A stretch of DNA of 64,000 bases from Candidatus Enterococcus moelleringii (GTDB lineage: Bacteria > Bacillota > Bacilli > Lactobacillales > Enterococcaceae). Positions 14,074-24,531 of this stretch are shown piece after piece. Numbering within the stretch: the first letter of the stretch is position 1; every line of letters starts with the position of its first letter. The notes beneath the pieces were generated by a model. It did no database searches. It saw nothing but the letters and a program-made list of their open reading frames with translations, and was not told where the DNA came from. The DNA is taken from assembly GCF_017377575.1 (NCBI RefSeq), contig NZ_JAFREM010000003.1, forward strand, positions 47,505 to 111,504. The letters are read 5' to 3'. Made by a program: the position numbers and the translations under genes.

Positions 14074-14436
14074 ATTTTAACCAACGAAGCTGAAGTTCAG
14101 ACTGCTTTAGATAATTTAACAAGCCTTTTGGCTGAAAATGACGTGATTCGCGGCTACCAGACTGTCAAAGGTCGGGTGGACGCGAACACGTCTTTACATA
14201 CGCTGCAAGAAGAAATTAAACAAGCCCAAAAGGATGCCGTTCATTTTGCCCATTATGACAAGCCGGCTGCTGAAAAAGAAGCACTGAAAAAGGCCGACGC
14301 CTTGACTCAAAAAATGGAACAGCACCCATTAGTGACGGCTTATCGGGAACATTTGGGCGAAGCCAATGATTTACTGCACCACTTAACCTCAATGATCCAA
14401 ACGGAAATTAATCAAGCCTTAGAGGAGGAGGAATAA
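14074..14436 (+). CDS. ymcA: RicA/YmcA family protein (YlbF/YmcA), AUU start
   Basis: A 120-residue, mostly helical protein. It resembles YmcA in length and in the [17 protein letters not shown] and [17 protein letters not shown] regions. In B. subtilis YmcA/RicA works with YlbF and YaaT to direct RNase Y to its targets. The frame's only canonical start, TTG 14128, has no RBS and would remove a conserved N-terminal helix. The ATT at 14074 lies seven to nine bases after AGGAGTG (14060-14066), just inside an in-frame stop, so AUU is the most likely start. Its stop overlaps the mutS start (TAATG). Confidence 0.85.
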   Translation: MLTNEAEVQTALDNLTSLLAENDVIRGYQTVKGRVDANTSLHTLQEEIKQAQKDAVHFAHYDKPAAEKEALKKADALTQKMEQHPLVTAYREHLGEANDLLHHLTSMIQTEINQALEEEE

Positions 14437-16991
14437 TGCCTCAGAAAACCAAAAACACCCCTATGATGGAGCAGTATTTAGCCATCAAGAATCAATATAA
14501 GGACGCCTTTTTATTTTATCGCTTAGGCGATTTCTATGAACTATTTTACGAAGATGCGGTTCAAGTGGCGCAGCTGCTGGAATTGACCTTAACCAGCCGC
14601 AACCGCAATGCGGACGACCCTATTCCCATGTGCGGCGTTCCTCATCATTCCGCCCAAGGCTATATTGACACCTTGGTGGAGCAAGGTTATAAAGTCGCTA
14701 TCTGTGAACAAATGGAAGACCCAAAAGAAGCCAAGGGGATGGTAAAACGGGAAGTCGTACAACTAATCACCCCAGGAACTTTAATGGAAGGCAAAGGAAT
14801 CGATGCCAAGGCTAACAACTTCTTAACTGCCGTTGTGCAATCCGGCCAGCAATTTGGCTTTGCCTATGCCGATCTTTCCACCGGTGAATTAAAAACGGCC
14901 TTGCTGCAGGATGAAGAAGCAGTCATGAACGAAGCGACTGCATTGCAGACAAAAGAACTGATTTTAGGCAGCGAAATCCCTGACGAATTGCAAAAGAACT
15001 TAGGCGAACGCCTAGGTCTCGTTTTTTCTAGCCAAAAAACGATTGAGGACAATGCTGAATTTAACTTTTTAACAGCTGACATTGAGCATCCCTTAGAAAG
15101 AGAAGCCACCGGCAAGCTGTTAACCTATTTATCAGTCACGCAAAAACGCAGCTTAGGACATATTCAAAAAGCCGAAGAATATCAGCCGGAACACTTTTTG
15201 AAGCTGGATTATTTTTCTAAAACCAACTTAGAATTAACCCGCTCAATCCGGACAGGTAAAAAACAAGGCACCCTGCTGTGGCTATTAGATGAAACCAAAA
15301 CCGCAATGGGTGGCCGCCTGCTAAAACAATGGATCGATCGACCACTGATTCAGAAACGTCAAATTCAAGCCCGCCAAGCGATGGTGGCTTCTTTGCTGAA
15401 CGCCTATTTTGAGCGAGTAGATTTAAATCAGACGCTAACAAAGGTTTATGATTTGGAACGATTGGCTGGACGTGTCGCCTTTGGCAATGTGAACGGCCGC
15501 GATTTGATTCAGCTTAAAACGTCACTAGCGCAAGTTCCCCGGATTCGCGAACTGCTGCAAGGCATCAACAAAGGCGAATGGAACGATCTATTGGTGGATA
15601 TGGAACCGATGGATGAATTAGTTGAACTGATTGAGCATGCCATCAATGAAGATGCGCCTTTACAAATCACAGAAGGCAATATCATCAAAGATGGCTACAA
15701 TGAGCAGTTGGATGAATACCGGGCAGCGATGAAAAATGGTAAAACCTGGCTGGCAGAATTAGAAGCTCGTGAACGCCAGGCGACCGGTATCAAAACTTTA
15801 AAAGTCGGCTATAATCGCGTGTTCGGCTACTATATCGAAATTACCAAGGCCAATCTGGCTAACTTAGAAGAAGGCAAGTATGAGCGCAAGCAGACCTTAA
15901 CCAATGCGGAACGGTTCATCACGCCGGAATTGAAAAAGTTAGAAACCCTGATTTTAGAAGCAGAAGAAAAATCAGTGGCCTTAGAATACAAGCTGTTTTT
16001 AACGGTTCGCGATGAAGTGAAAAAGGCAATCACCCGCCTGCAAAAGCTGGCAAAAAGCCTGAGTTCCACCGATGTGCTGCAAAGCTTTGCCACAGTCAGT
16101 GAACGGTATCAATACATTCAGCCTGAAATCAAAGCCAACAGTCACGATTTGCAAATTAAAGAAGGCCGTCACCCAGTTGTGGAAAAAGTATTAGGACACC
16201 AGGAATACATTCCTAACAGTGTTCATATGAATCCCGATGAAATGATTCTCTTAATCACTGGACCGAATATGTCTGGGAAAAGCACCTACATGCGTCAATT
16301 AGCGTTGACGGTCATCATGGCACAAATGGGCTGCTTTGTACCGGCTGAAAGTGCCGAGATGCCGATTTTCGATCAAATCTTTACCCGAATTGGGGCCAGT
16401 GATGATCTAATTGCCGGCCAATCAACCTTTATGGTGGAAATGATGGAAGCCAATCAGGCCTTGCGCCATGCGACACCAAACAGTCTGATTCTTTTTGATG
16501 AATTAGGACGGGGAACAGCTACCTATGACGGAATGGCTTTAGCCCAGGCGATTATCGAATACATCCATAAAACGGTCAAAGCTAAAACCCTGTTTTCAAC
16601 GCATTATCATGAATTAACCGTATTGGAGGAACAACTTCCTCAAATGAAAAATGTCCACGTCGGTGCCGTTGAGCAAAATGGTGAAGTCGTCTTCTTGCAT
16701 AAATTGATGGATGGACCAGCTGATAAAAGTTACGGGATTCATGTAGCGAAAATCGCTGGCATGCCTACCGAATTACTTTCGCGGGCGGCAACGATTTTGG
16801 CGGCTTTAGAGGCCGACAGTCCAGCTGTGCAACCGCAGGTAGTGGAAGAAGAAAACGAACAGCTTTCCTTATTCAATGAAGTTTCCACTGCGGAGCTAGG
16901 CACCATCGATCGTTTGAAGAAAGCCAATTTACTGGAAATGACGCCGATAGATGCGTTAAACTTCCTGTACGATTTACAAAAACAGATTTAA
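14436..16991 (+). CDS. mutS: DNA mismatch repair protein MutS
   Basis: An 851-residue protein of full length. The mismatch-recognition Phe-x-Glu motif is in [14 protein letters not shown] (about residue 32-37). The ATPase domain has Walker [10 protein letters not shown], Walker [10 protein letters not shown] and the conserved STHYHEL. The C-terminal dimerisation region is present (ENEQLSLF; the QLSLF is the beta-clamp binding type). It detects base mismatches and small loops and recruits MutL. ATG 14436 overlaps the ricA stop by one base and has GAGGAGGA upstream. Confidence 0.98.
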   Translation: MPQKTKNTPMMEQYLAIKNQYKDAFLFYRLGDFYELFYEDAVQVAQLLELTLTSRNRNADDPIPMCGVPHHSAQGYIDTLVEQGYKVAICEQMEDPKEAKGMVKREVVQLITPGTLMEGKGIDAKANNFLTAVVQSGQQFGFAYADLSTGELKTALLQDEEAVMNEATALQTKELILGSEIPDELQKNLGERLGLVFSSQKTIEDNAEFNFLTADIEHPLEREATGKLLTYLSVTQKRSLGHIQKAEEYQPEHFLKLDYFSKTNLELTRSIRTGKKQGTLLWLLDETKTAMGGRLLKQWIDRPLIQKRQIQARQAMVASLLNAYFERVDLNQTLTKVYDLERLAGRVAFGNVNGRDLIQLKTSLAQVPRIRELLQGINKGEWNDLLVDMEPMDELVELIEHAINEDAPLQITEGNIIKDGYNEQLDEYRAAMKNGKTWLAELEARERQATGIKTLKVGYNRVFGYYIEITKANLANLEEGKYERKQTLTNAERFITPELKKLETLILEAEEKSVALEYKLFLTVRDEVKKAITRLQKLAKSLSSTDVLQSFATVSERYQYIQPEIKANSHDLQIKEGRHPVVEKVLGHQEYIPNSVHMNPDEMILLITGPNMSGKSTYMRQLALTVIMAQMGCFVPAESAEMPIFDQIFTRIGASDDLIAGQSTFMVEMMEANQALRHATPNSLILFDELGRGTATYDGMALAQAIIEYIHKTVKAKTLFSTHYHELTVLEEQLPQMKNVHVGAVEQNGEVVFLHKLMDGPADKSYGIHVAKIAGMPTELLSRAATILAALEADSPAVQPQVVEEENEQLSLFNEVSTAELGTIDRLKKANLLEMTPIDALNFLYDLQKQI

Positions 16992-17009
16992 TCCTTGAGG
17001 AGGGATATG

Positions 17010-19028
17010 ATGGGAAAAATCCAAGAATTATCCGAACGTCTGGCCAATCAGATCGCTGCTGGTGAAGTAGTAGAGCGGCCGGCGTCAGTGGTAAAAGAGC
17101 TAGTGGAAAATGCCATCGATGCCCATGCCACTCAAATAGATATTTTAATTGAAGAAGCTGGCTTGAAAAAAATTCAAGTGGTAGATAATGGTGAAGGGAT
17201 CAGCCAAGACGACGTAGAGAATGCCTTTAAGCGCCATGCCACCAGCAAGATTCACAACCGTGACGACTTATTCCGCATTCGGACCTTAGGTTTTCGCGGC
17301 GAGGCCCTGCCATCGATTGCTTCTGTTTCGGAATTGACGCTGGAAACAGCTACTGCCGAAGAAAGTCAAGGTTCCCACCTGTACTTGAAGGGTGGAAAAA
17401 TCGAAGAGCATCGCCCCACCTCTTTACGTACCGGCACCAAGATTACCGTCGAAAACTTGTTTTTCAATACACCTGCTCGCTTGAAATACGTGAAAAGTCT
17501 GCAGACTGAATTGGCTAATGTCGGTGACATTGTCAATCGCATGGCATTGAGCCATCCGAATATTGCCTTTCGTCTAGTCCATGACGGGCATAAAATGCTG
17601 ACGACCAGCGGAAATGGTGATTTGAAACAAGCAGTTGCCGGTATTTACGGCGTCAGTATTGCTAAAAAAATGCTGGAAATTAAGGCGCAGGATTTAGACT
17701 TCGCTTTGAAGGGTTATATTTCATTGCCGGAAGTTACTAGAGCCAGCCGTAATTACTTGTCGATCATTATTAACGGCCGCTATATTAAGAATTACGCCTT
17801 AAACAAGGCAATTGTCAACGGCTATCAGTCGAAGCTGATGGTGGGACGTTTTCCAATTGCGGTAATCGAGATCGAAATGGACCCGCTGTTAGTGGATGTG
17901 AACGTGCATCCGACGAAGCAAGAGGTACGTTTGTCGAAAGAAAAAGAATTAATGGCTTTAATCAGTCAAACGATTGCGGACGGTTTGCGCCAAGTGAACT
18001 TGATTCCCGACGCAGGTGAATCACCTAGCTTTAAGCGTAAAGTAGAACCGGTGAAAACCGAACAGCTGGATCTGGCGCTGGAACAGCCCACCGGCAAGAA
18101 AAGCGGATTGAGCTACAATCCGGAGACTGGCCGCTTTTATATGGAAGAACCAACCGAAAGTACAGAACCAGCTCCCTTACCCAAACAAGATGCAGCCTTC
18201 AAGCCTACCACACCACCGACTTCGATTATTGAGGAAACCAGTGTGGCATTTGCGGAACCAGCTGCTGAAGTAAGTGAAAGACAAGAAATTCCAGAGGCTG
18301 TTGAGCAAACGGCAGAAGAGGAAGCAGAAGAATTACGGGAAGCCGCCGAGCATCCGGAATTTGATCTAAGCACCTTGTCTGGGGAGCGGGAAGTCGAAAA
18401 GGCTATTAATAAATTAACCCATGAACAGCCGAAGGAACGTTTCCCAATGCTGGAATACTTCGGTCAAATGCATGGCACCTATTTGTTTGCCCAAAGTAAA
18501 GAGGGGCTATACATCGTGGATCAGCATGCTGCCCAAGAGCGAATCAAATATGAGTATTTCCGGGAAAAGATTGGCGATGTCAGCAGTGACTTGCAGGACC
18601 TGCTAGTTCCTTTCGTTCTGGATTATCCTAACAATGATGCGATCAAGCTGAAGGAAAAAACCGAACTGCTGGAAGAGGTCGGGATTTATTTGGAAGAGTT
18701 TGGACCTAATAGTTTCGTGGTTCGAGCACATCCTACCTGGTACCCAGCCGGGCAAGAAGAAAGTATTATCCGAGAAATGATTGATATGCTGCTGGTCACC
18801 GGATCAGTCAGCGTCAAGAAATTCCGGGAAGCAACAGCCATCATGATGAGCTGTAAACGATCCATCAAGGCGAATCATCATTTGAATGAAGCGCAGGCTC
18901 GGGTTTTATTAACTGATTTAGCTAAATGTGAAAATCCCTTTAATTGTCCCCATGGCCGTCCGGTTCTGATTCATTTCAGCAACAGCGACATGGAGCACCT
19001 GTTCAAACGAATTCAAGATCCCCATTAA
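17010..19028 (+). CDS. mutL: DNA mismatch repair protein MutL
   Basis: About 672 residues. The GHKL ATPase domain shows [16 protein letters not shown] and [12 protein letters not shown]. Residues about 340-450 are an acidic, low-complexity linker. The C-terminal endonuclease domain has [19 protein letters not shown] and CPHGRPV, so this MutL should nick DNA itself, as expected where MutH is absent. ATG 17010 is preferred to ATG 17007 because AGGAGG at 16998-17003 then has a six-base spacer. It lies 18 bases after mutS. Confidence 0.97.
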   Translation: MGKIQELSERLANQIAAGEVVERPASVVKELVENAIDAHATQIDILIEEAGLKKIQVVDNGEGISQDDVENAFKRHATSKIHNRDDLFRIRTLGFRGEALPSIASVSELTLETATAEESQGSHLYLKGGKIEEHRPTSLRTGTKITVENLFFNTPARLKYVKSLQTELANVGDIVNRMALSHPNIAFRLVHDGHKMLTTSGNGDLKQAVAGIYGVSIAKKMLEIKAQDLDFALKGYISLPEVTRASRNYLSIIINGRYIKNYALNKAIVNGYQSKLMVGRFPIAVIEIEMDPLLVDVNVHPTKQEVRLSKEKELMALISQTIADGLRQVNLIPDAGESPSFKRKVEPVKTEQLDLALEQPTGKKSGLSYNPETGRFYMEEPTESTEPAPLPKQDAAFKPTTPPTSIIEETSVAFAEPAAEVSERQEIPEAVEQTAEEEAEELREAAEHPEFDLSTLSGEREVEKAINKLTHEQPKERFPMLEYFGQMHGTYLFAQSKEGLYIVDQHAAQERIKYEYFREKIGDVSSDLQDLLVPFVLDYPNNDAIKLKEKTELLEEVGIYLEEFGPNSFVVRAHPTWYPAGQEESIIREMIDMLLVTGSVSVKKFREATAIMMSCKRSIKANHHLNEAQARVLLTDLAKCENPFNCPHGRPVLIHFSNSDMEHLFKRIQDPH

Positions 19029-19041
19029 AGGAGCGAAAAGA

Positions 19042-19599
19042 ATGTCTGTCATTTTAGCCTCACAATCTCCAAGACGTAAAGAATTGCTGGCTTGGCTGAT
19101 TCCCGAATTTGAAGTTCAACCTGCTGATGTAGACGAAGAAATCAAGCCGGAGCATACACCGAAAGGCTATGTTCAAGAGATGGCTCGCCAAAAAGCGGCG
19201 GTGATTGCAGAACAGCACCCGCAGGATTTAGTGATTGCTTCGGATACGGTTGTAGTGTTAGAGGACAAGATCCTAGGCAAGCCTAAAGACCGTCAAGAGG
19301 CTTACGAGATGCTGGCTGCTATGAGCGGCGGCAGTCACGTCGTCTATACAGCGGTTGTACTGCGTAAAGGCGATCAAGTAGAGGAAGCTTTAACTTCAGC
19401 CACCGTTACTTTTTATGCCCTATCGAAAGAAGAAATTGAAGGCTATTTAGATACGGGCGACTATAAAGATAAAGCCGGTGCTTACGGTATCCAACACCAG
19501 GCTGGAGTATTTGTAGAAAAAATCGAAGGCGATTACTACAGTATCGTGGGTTTCCCGGTTGGAAAAGTAAATCAAATGTTAAAAAGCTTCGCTTTTTAG
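19042..19599 (+). CDS. maf: Maf-family nucleotide pyrophosphatase
   Basis: 185 residues with SQSPRRKELL at the N-terminus, ASDTVV, KPKDRQEAYEML and GDYKDKAGAYGIQ. Maf proteins hydrolyse non-canonical or modified nucleoside triphosphates and overexpression affects septation. AAAGGAG precedes ATG 19042, 13 bases after mutL, so it probably belongs to the same transcript as mutSL. Confidence 0.95.
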   Translation: MSVILASQSPRRKELLAWLIPEFEVQPADVDEEIKPEHTPKGYVQEMARQKAAVIAEQHPQDLVIASDTVVVLEDKILGKPKDRQEAYEMLAAMSGGSHVVYTAVVLRKGDQVEEALTSATVTFYALSKEEIEGYLDTGDYKDKAGAYGIQHQAGVFVEKIEGDYYSIVGFPVGKVNQMLKSFAF

Positions 19600-19661
19600 G
19601 CAAAGAATTCGTGTTTTCTGACACTTCCTCTTACTATGAATGTAAAGGAGCGTGATGAAAG

Positions 19662-20090
19662 ATGGAACAAGAAGATTTGAAAAAGAAACTTTCACCAGTA
19701 GAATATGCAGTGACGCAAGAAAATGCCACTGAACGACCTTTCACTGGTAAATACGACGACTTTTACAAAAAAGGGATTTATGTCGACATTGTCAGCGGTG
19801 AACCGCTGTTTTCTTCTAGTGATAAATATGATGCTGGCTGCGGCTGGCCGGCTTTTTCTAAACCATTGGAAAAACGCGGCGTAAAGGAAAAAGCTGATTT
19901 TTCCCACGGCATGCATCGGGTGGAAGTTCGCAGTAAAGAAGCTGATTCCCATTTGGGCCATGTTTTCACCGACGGTCCAGCAGATAAGGGTGGCTTGCGT
20001 TATTGCATCAACTCCGCATCCTTGCGCTTCATTCCTTATGATGAAATGGATGCCCAAGGGTATGGCGAATATAAAAACGACGTAGAATAA
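19662..20090 (+). CDS. msrB: Peptide methionine-R-sulfoxide reductase MsrB
   Basis: 142 residues with [21 protein letters not shown] and the catalytic [11 protein letters not shown]. It repairs oxidised methionine (R epimer). The two CxxC pairs that bind zinc in many MsrB proteins are absent, so this is the metal-free form. AAAGGAG lies upstream of ATG 19662; a terminator follows. Confidence 0.96.
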   Translation: MEQEDLKKKLSPVEYAVTQENATERPFTGKYDDFYKKGIYVDIVSGEPLFSSSDKYDAGCGWPAFSKPLEKRGVKEKADFSHGMHRVEVRSKEADSHLGHVFTDGPADKGGLRYCINSASLRFIPYDEMDAQGYGEYKNDVE

Positions 20091-20098
20091 TACAGAAT

Positions 20099-20127
20099 GA
20101 TCGGGACAAATTGCCCCGGTCTTTTTT
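20099..20127 (+). terminator. Terminator after msrB
   Basis: GATCGGG/CCCGGTC stem (one T-G pair) with a short loop followed by TTTTTT. Confidence 0.8.
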
Positions 20128-20181
20128 GTCTCGCGCATTTGTGCTAAAATAATGAGAACATATGTGCAGAAAGGAAAAGAC

Positions 20182-20775
20182 ATGTACGAATATATTACAG
20201 GTAAACTTACATACATCAGTCCCGCCTATGTGGTCTTAGATGTGCAGGGCGTTGGCTATCAGATCGCATTGGGCAATCCCTATCGTTACAGCAGCAAATT
20301 GGAGCAGACAATCACTATCTACGTCCAGCAGATTATTCGCGAGGACGCTCATTCATTATACGGCTTTGAAACGTTGGCTGAAAAGCAATTATTTCTACGT
20401 TTATTGTCTGTCTCAGGCATTGGGCCGAAAAGCGGCTTGGCCATTATGGCAAATGAAGATCATCAAGGCTTGATCCAAGCCATCGAAGCCGGTGATGTGA
20501 ACTATTTAATTAAATTCCCAGGCGTCGGTAAAAAGACCGCGCAGCAAATGGTGTTAGACCTTAAAGGCAAATTAGCTGAATTGGTGGAAAACCCAATGTC
20601 CTTGTTCCATCAAGGCAATGACGACAACGCCTTGGCAGAAGCCATCGAAGCATTGCAGTCACTGGGCTACAGTCCGAAAGAAACTAAGCGGGTAGAAAAA
20701 GTGTTAGAGAAAGAAAACTATCAAAGTACCGATGAATACTTGCGAGCAGCACTGAAGCTGATGATGAAAAAATAG
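20182..20775 (+). CDS. ruvA: Holliday junction DNA helicase subunit RuvA
   Basis: 197 residues: N-terminal OB-fold ([20 protein letters not shown]), two helix-hairpin-helix motifs ([14 protein letters not shown] and [19 protein letters not shown]) and a C-terminal UBA-like domain that contacts RuvB ([12 protein letters not shown]). RuvA tetramers hold the four-way junction for branch migration. ATG 20182 is chosen over upstream frames because AAAGGAAAAG lies just before it. ruvB follows after 33 bases. Confidence 0.97.
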   Translation: MYEYITGKLTYISPAYVVLDVQGVGYQIALGNPYRYSSKLEQTITIYVQQIIREDAHSLYGFETLAEKQLFLRLLSVSGIGPKSGLAIMANEDHQGLIQAIEAGDVNYLIKFPGVGKKTAQQMVLDLKGKLAELVENPMSLFHQGNDDNALAEAIEALQSLGYSPKETKRVEKVLEKENYQSTDEYLRAALKLMMKK

Positions 20776-20808
20776 AACAAATAATACAAAAACAAGGAGG
20801 ACAGCCTG

Positions 20809-21816
20809 TTGGAAGAAGAACGTATTTTATCGCCAGAGGCAGATGAAATCGAAATAAGTTTAGAAAAATCCCTGCGCCCTCAGTTTCTTTCCCAGTATAT
20901 CGGTCAGGACAAAGTGAAAACGGAGCTGCAGATTTATATTGAGGCAGCGAAAAACCGTGAAGAAGCCTTGGACCATGTATTGCTTTATGGTCCTCCCGGT
21001 TTAGGGAAAACAACAATGGCGATGGTCATTGCTAACGAAATGGGCGTCAAGATTCGCACAACCAGCGGTCCGGCGGTAGAACGTCCGGGAGATTTAGTAG
21101 CGATTCTGAATGAATTGGAACCTGGCGATATTTTGTTCATCGATGAAATTCATCGCTTGCCTCGGGTAGCAGAAGAAACGTTGTATTCTGCTATGGAGGA
21201 CTATTTCGTGGACATTATGGTAGGGCAAGGCGCAACCGCTCACCCAGTCCATTTTCCGTTGCCGCCCTTTACTTTAGTGGGAGCAACTACTCGTGCTGGC
21301 ATGCTGTCAGCACCATTGCGGGATCGTTTTGGGATCATTTCCCACATGGAATATTACAAGGAAGATGATTTGCGGGAAATTGTTTTGCGGTCAGCTGATA
21401 TTTTTAATACCGAGATTGTGGAAGAAGGCGCAATTGAGATTGCCCGCCGTTCACGGGGAACCCCGCGGATTGCCAACCGTTTGTTGAAACGGATCCGCGA
21501 CTTTGCCCAAGTTCAATCCAATGGGGTCATTGACCGTTCGATTGCGGATCAAGCCTTGCGTTTATTGCAGGTGGATCAAGCGGGACTGGACTATGTAGAC
21601 CAAAAATTATTAAAAACAATGATCGAATTATACAGTGGCGGACCAGTCGGACTCAGCACATTAGCGGTAAATATCGGTGAGGAACGTGAGACGGTGGAAG
21701 ATATGTATGAGCCTTACTTGATTCAAAAAGGTTTCATGAAGCGAACCCCTCGCGGTCGTATGGTGACCCCGATGGCTTACGAGCACTTTAACTATCCAAT
21801 CGATCCAATAGAGTAG
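20809..21816 (+). CDS. ruvB: Holliday junction DNA helicase subunit RuvB
   Basis: 335 residues, TTG start behind AAGGAGGA. AAA+ motor with Walker [10 protein letters not shown], Walker B DEIHR, sensor GATTRAG and arginine-finger region [15 protein letters not shown]-terminal winged helix ends [12 protein letters not shown]. RuvB hexamers pump DNA through the RuvA-bound junction. The TetR gene follows after 10 bases. Confidence 0.98.
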   Translation: MEEERILSPEADEIEISLEKSLRPQFLSQYIGQDKVKTELQIYIEAAKNREEALDHVLLYGPPGLGKTTMAMVIANEMGVKIRTTSGPAVERPGDLVAILNELEPGDILFIDEIHRLPRVAEETLYSAMEDYFVDIMVGQGATAHPVHFPLPPFTLVGATTRAGMLSAPLRDRFGIISHMEYYKEDDLREIVLRSADIFNTEIVEEGAIEIARRSRGTPRIANRLLKRIRDFAQVQSNGVIDRSIADQALRLLQVDQAGLDYVDQKLLKTMIELYSGGPVGLSTLAVNIGEERETVEDMYEPYLIQKGFMKRTPRGRMVTPMAYEHFNYPIDPIE

Positions 21817-21826
21817 AGGTGAAAAG

Positions 21827-22396
21827 ATGGCGGCAAACAAAGGAGCCAAGGAACAATTAGTCCAAGCACTGCTTCAATTGTGCCAGACACGACCTTTTGA
21901 AAAGCTAACGGTACAAGAAATCAGTCAGGCAGCCAGCGTCAACCGCCAGAACTTCTACTACCATTTTAAAGACAAGCGGTCTTTGCTGCGGTACGCCTAT
22001 TATCAATGCGGGCTGAATTATTTGCAGTCGCCAGGGATGACGATTGAAAACTGGGAAGAAGCCGTCTTGAAGATGCTTAAGGAGATGCAGCATTACCATC
22101 AGTTTTATTTGAATACGGTGCAAGCTGATCCAGAGGTGCTTTCTAAAGAATTTATCGGCTTGGCAAAAAGCCTATTTATTCGATTGTTTGAAGATGTGGA
22201 TCAAGAAGAGGTATTGTCTAACACGGATAAGGATTTTTATGCTCGGTTTCTGGCCTACGGTTGCGGCGGTATTTTAACTGACTGGCTGCTGGCTGACGCA
22301 AAAGAACAGCCGATCGCTATCGCAGCGCAGCTGTTCCGTTTTGCTAAAGATATCGAATTTTTTGCCTATCGCTTGTATGAACAAGATCAGTCTTGA
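21827..22396 (+). CDS. TetR/AcrR family transcriptional regulator
   Basis: 189 residues. The N-terminal helix-turn-helix is clear: FEKLTVQEISQAASVNRQNFYYHFKDKRSLL, the TetR pattern of tyrosine/phenylalanine after the recognition helix. The C-terminal ligand domain is not specific. It lies directly behind ruvB and overlaps the convergent dehydrogenase gene by ten bases at the stops. Its target is unknown; the adjacent dehydrogenase is a candidate only by position. Confidence 0.9.
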   Translation: MAANKGAKEQLVQALLQLCQTRPFEKLTVQEISQAASVNRQNFYYHFKDKRSLLRYAYYQCGLNYLQSPGMTIENWEEAVLKMLKEMQHYHQFYLNTVQADPEVLSKEFIGLAKSLFIRLFEDVDQEEVLSNTDKDFYARFLAYGCGGILTDWLLADAKEQPIAIAAQLFRFAKDIEFFAYRLYEQDQS

Positions 22397-23361
22397 GACA
22401 GTCCGTTAACAATATAGCTTAAGGCGTTGCCTTCTAGGCAAGCAATGGCATTTTTCACGACGATCTCGGCCATTTTTTCGCGAGCTTCTACGCTGGCATT
22501 ACCAATATGAGGTGTTAAAATGACATTGTCGAAGTCTTTCAACGCTTCAGTTACCTCGGGTTCAAATTCGTAGACATCTAATGCAGCTCCAGCGATTTGC
22601 TGATCCTTTAACGCTTGCACTAATTCCTCTTCGTCAATCAGCGGTCCGCGAGCGGCATTGATGACAAAAGCCGAATTTTTCATTTGTTGAAAGGCTTCGT
22701 AGTTCAACAAATGACGAGTCTCGTCAGTTAATGGCGCGTGCAATGAAAGAATATCCGCCTGCTGAATAACCTCTTCTTGAGAGTGAAACTCAGCATTCAG
22801 GGCTTTTTCTTGTTCGGGTTTCAATTGGTGTCGTTGGCTATAAATAATTTTCATACCAAAAGCAGCCATTTTTTCTGCTAAAGATTGTCCGATCTGTCCC
22901 ATACCGATAATACCCAATGTTTTGTCCTTCAGTTCATGACCTAGAAAGAACAAAGGAGCCCAGCCGTCAAAGCCGGCACCGTGCATTAGCCGATCGCCTT
23001 CTGCAATTCTGCGGGACAAGGCAATAATCAAACCAGCAGTCAATTCAGCTGTTGCATTGGTGGAAACAATCGGAGTATTCGTTACATAAATTCCTTTTTC
23101 CTTGGCGTACTCCGCATCAATATTGTTAAAGCCGGCCCCAAAATTGGCGATCAAACGTAAATTTGGTGCCTGGTCAATGACTGTTTGATCAACCGTCGTG
23201 GACAAAGGACAAATTAATACTTGGCAATCTGCCACATTTGCTAAAAGCTCCTCTTGGGAAATCACCCCTTCACCAGCAAAAACATAGTAGTCTAGATTAG
23301 CTTCATCTAATAGCTGGGTGCCAATCGCTGGAATTTTAGCAGAAAGAAAAATACGACTCAT
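22387..23361 (-). CDS. NAD-dependent D-2-hydroxyacid dehydrogenase family protein
   Basis: 324 residues. The Rossmann loop is GIIGMGQIGQSLAEK (about residues 151-165). Catalytic residues are visible: Arg in NAARGPLIDEEEL, Glu in VYEFEPEV and His in LTPHIGNAS. The family includes glyoxylate/hydroxypyruvate reductases, phosphoglycerate dehydrogenase and D-lactate dehydrogenase; FGAGFNNID is nearest to the GyaR-like group. The substrate is not certain. It is single on the minus strand. Confidence 0.93.
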   Translation of the reverse strand: MSRIFLSAKIPAIGTQLLDEANLDYYVFAGEGVISQEELLANVADCQVLICPLSTTVDQTVIDQAPNLRLIANFGAGFNNIDAEYAKEKGIYVTNTPIVSTNATAELTAGLIIALSRRIAEGDRLMHGAGFDGWAPLFFLGHELKDKTLGIIGMGQIGQSLAEKMAAFGMKIIYSQRHQLKPEQEKALNAEFHSQEEVIQQADILSLHAPLTDETRHLLNYEAFQQMKNSAFVINAARGPLIDEEELVQALKDQQIAGAALDVYEFEPEVTEALKDFDNVILTPHIGNASVEAREKMAEIVVKNAIACLEGNALSYIVNGLSQD

Positions 23362-23430
23362 ACTATCAACCTCATTTCTATGATTTGACTATAGCATGAA
23401 ATACTTTATTTGGCTCGAGGAGGGAATCAA

Positions 23431-23889
23431 TTGAAAAAAATTCTTTTTGTTTGTATGGGGAACATTTGTCGTTCGCCAATGGCTGAAGCTGTTTTCCGTA
23501 ATCAGTTTGAAAAGCAGGGAAAATCAGCTGTGTTCAACGTAGATTCAGCCGCAACTAGTCGTTGGGAAGTAGGCAACCCGCCTCATCACGGGACCCGAAA
23601 AATTTTGAAGGAACACGGAATTAGTACGAAAGGAATGTACTCTCGCCAAGTAACAGCAGATGATTTTTACACGGCTGATTATATCATCGGGATGGATCGC
23701 GAAAATGTAGAGGATTTATTGGCGCTGGCACCAGCTGGGACCGAAAATAAAGTTCGGCTTTATTTGGATCTTGTTCCCGGAAAAGAAGGCCAAGGCATTC
23801 CCGATCCCTGGTATACAGGAAATTTTCAGGAAACTTATAGCTTGATTCAGAAAGGTCTGCCTTATTGGTTAACTTTTTTTGAAGAATAG
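23431..23889 (+). CDS. Low-molecular-weight protein tyrosine phosphatase
   Basis: 152 residues. The P-loop is VCMGNICRSPMAEA (C-x5-R-S) and the general-acid loop is PDPWYTGN near residue 120. TTG 23431 is the likely start because GAGGAGGG lies seven bases before it; the frame is open upstream. Such enzymes in Firmicutes act on tyrosine-phosphorylated proteins, including those tied to capsule and stress. It is divergent from the dehydrogenase. Confidence 0.93.
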   Translation: MKKILFVCMGNICRSPMAEAVFRNQFEKQGKSAVFNVDSAATSRWEVGNPPHHGTRKILKEHGISTKGMYSRQVTADDFYTADYIIGMDRENVEDLLALAPAGTENKVRLYLDLVPGKEGQGIPDPWYTGNFQETYSLIQKGLPYWLTFFEE

Positions 23890-23897
23890 CCTATTTA

Positions 23898-23926
23898 TTG
23901 TTTTTTAGCCCGATTTTGAGTAAAAT
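23898..23926 (+). promoter_or_regulatory. Promoter of the 121-residue unknown
   Basis: TTGTTT and TAAAAT with a 17-base spacer, 27 bases before the ATG. Confidence 0.55.
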
Positions 23927-23953
23927 CAGAGTACATACAAGGAGGAAAATGAC

Positions 23954-24319
23954 ATGAAGAAGAAACCTGAAAAAGCTAAAAAGAATTTAATAAAAGCCTT
24001 TTCTAGTTCGTCTTTCCGTTTTTTGTCCGATTTTCTAAATGATTCTGCTGATAAACGTGCCCAAGAGCAAGCCAATGAAACGATTATGAGCCAGCTGAGA
24101 TCAGCAGCGTTACATAATAGTTTAGTCGTTTTGCAGGTACAGCACGAGAATGATCCCGAAAAATTTCAAACGGTTTCTGGCTGGCTGCCAAAAACGGTGG
24201 GCAATGATTCTTTGGTGGTTCGAACACAGGACAATCAGTTGCAAATGCTAACGGTGGATCGTATTAAAAAAGTAACGACCCTGGCACCAAACGGCGATCA
24301 AGAACGGGTTTCGCGTTAA
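23954..24319 (+). CDS. Hypothetical protein, small basic
   Basis: 121 residues with AAGGAGG before ATG 23954. The first 20 residues are very lysine-rich, the next 40 helical, and the C-terminal half looks like a small beta-barrel (VSGWLPKTVGNDSLVVRT, QLQMLTVDRIKKVTTL), reminiscent of YolD-like or SH3-type folds. No signal peptide or membrane segment. I do not recognise the family; it has its own promoter and precedes the TPP riboswitch of thiT. Confidence 0.75.
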   Translation: MKKKPEKAKKNLIKAFSSSSFRFLSDFLNDSADKRAQEQANETIMSQLRSAALHNSLVVLQVQHENDPEKFQTVSGWLPKTVGNDSLVVRTQDNQLQMLTVDRIKKVTTLAPNGDQERVSR

Positions 24320-24323
24320 TTAC

Positions 24324-24351
24324 TTGAATTAACCTGAGTGTGTGCTATACT
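24324..24351 (+). promoter_or_regulatory. thiT promoter
   Basis: TTGAAT (24324-24329) and TATACT (24346-24351) with a 16-base spacer, ahead of the riboswitch. Confidence 0.65.
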
Positions 24352-24384
24352 AAAAGAGTAAAAAATACTAAAAGAATAATGCTG

Positions 24385-24468
24385 TCACAAAGGGGAGCCT
24401 TCGGGCTGAGAATGAGGACACTCTAAACCCTAGTACCTGTTTCGGTCATGCGAGCGTAGGAATTGTGA
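24385..24468 (+). promoter_or_regulatory. TPP riboswitch (THI element)
   Basis: The P1 arms TCACAA (24385-24390) and TTGTGA (24463-24468) enclose GGGGAG, GCTGAGA, AACCC, ACCTG and GCGAGCGTAGG in the order of the thiamin pyrophosphate aptamer. It controls thiT immediately downstream: with TPP bound the transporter should be off. Confidence 0.95.
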
Positions 24469-24488
24469 TGAAGTAAATATATTTACTT

Positions 24489-24531
24489 CTCCTTTGTGAA
24501 CTGTATGTTCAAAAAAAGGAGGAGTTTTTTT
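24489..24531 (+). promoter_or_regulatory. Riboswitch expression platform: terminator that also covers the RBS
   Basis: CTCCTTT (24489-24495) pairs with AAAGGAG (24515-24521), helped by GAAC/GTTC inside, and is followed by seven T residues ending one base before the ATG. AAAGGAG is also the thiT ribosome-binding site, so the same hairpin can stop transcription and hide the RBS. A palindrome AGTAAATATATTTACT (24472-24487) between aptamer and hairpin is a candidate antiterminator component. Confidence 0.75.

Noticed and set aside
19662..20090. MsrB lacking the CxxC zinc pairs as a sign of decay
   Set aside because: Zinc-free MsrB forms are normal and the catalytic cysteine is present.
22387..22396. 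Overlap of TetR and dehydrogenase genes as a frameshift artefact
   Set aside because: Both proteins have complete, family-like ends; a ten-base convergent overlap is not unusual.
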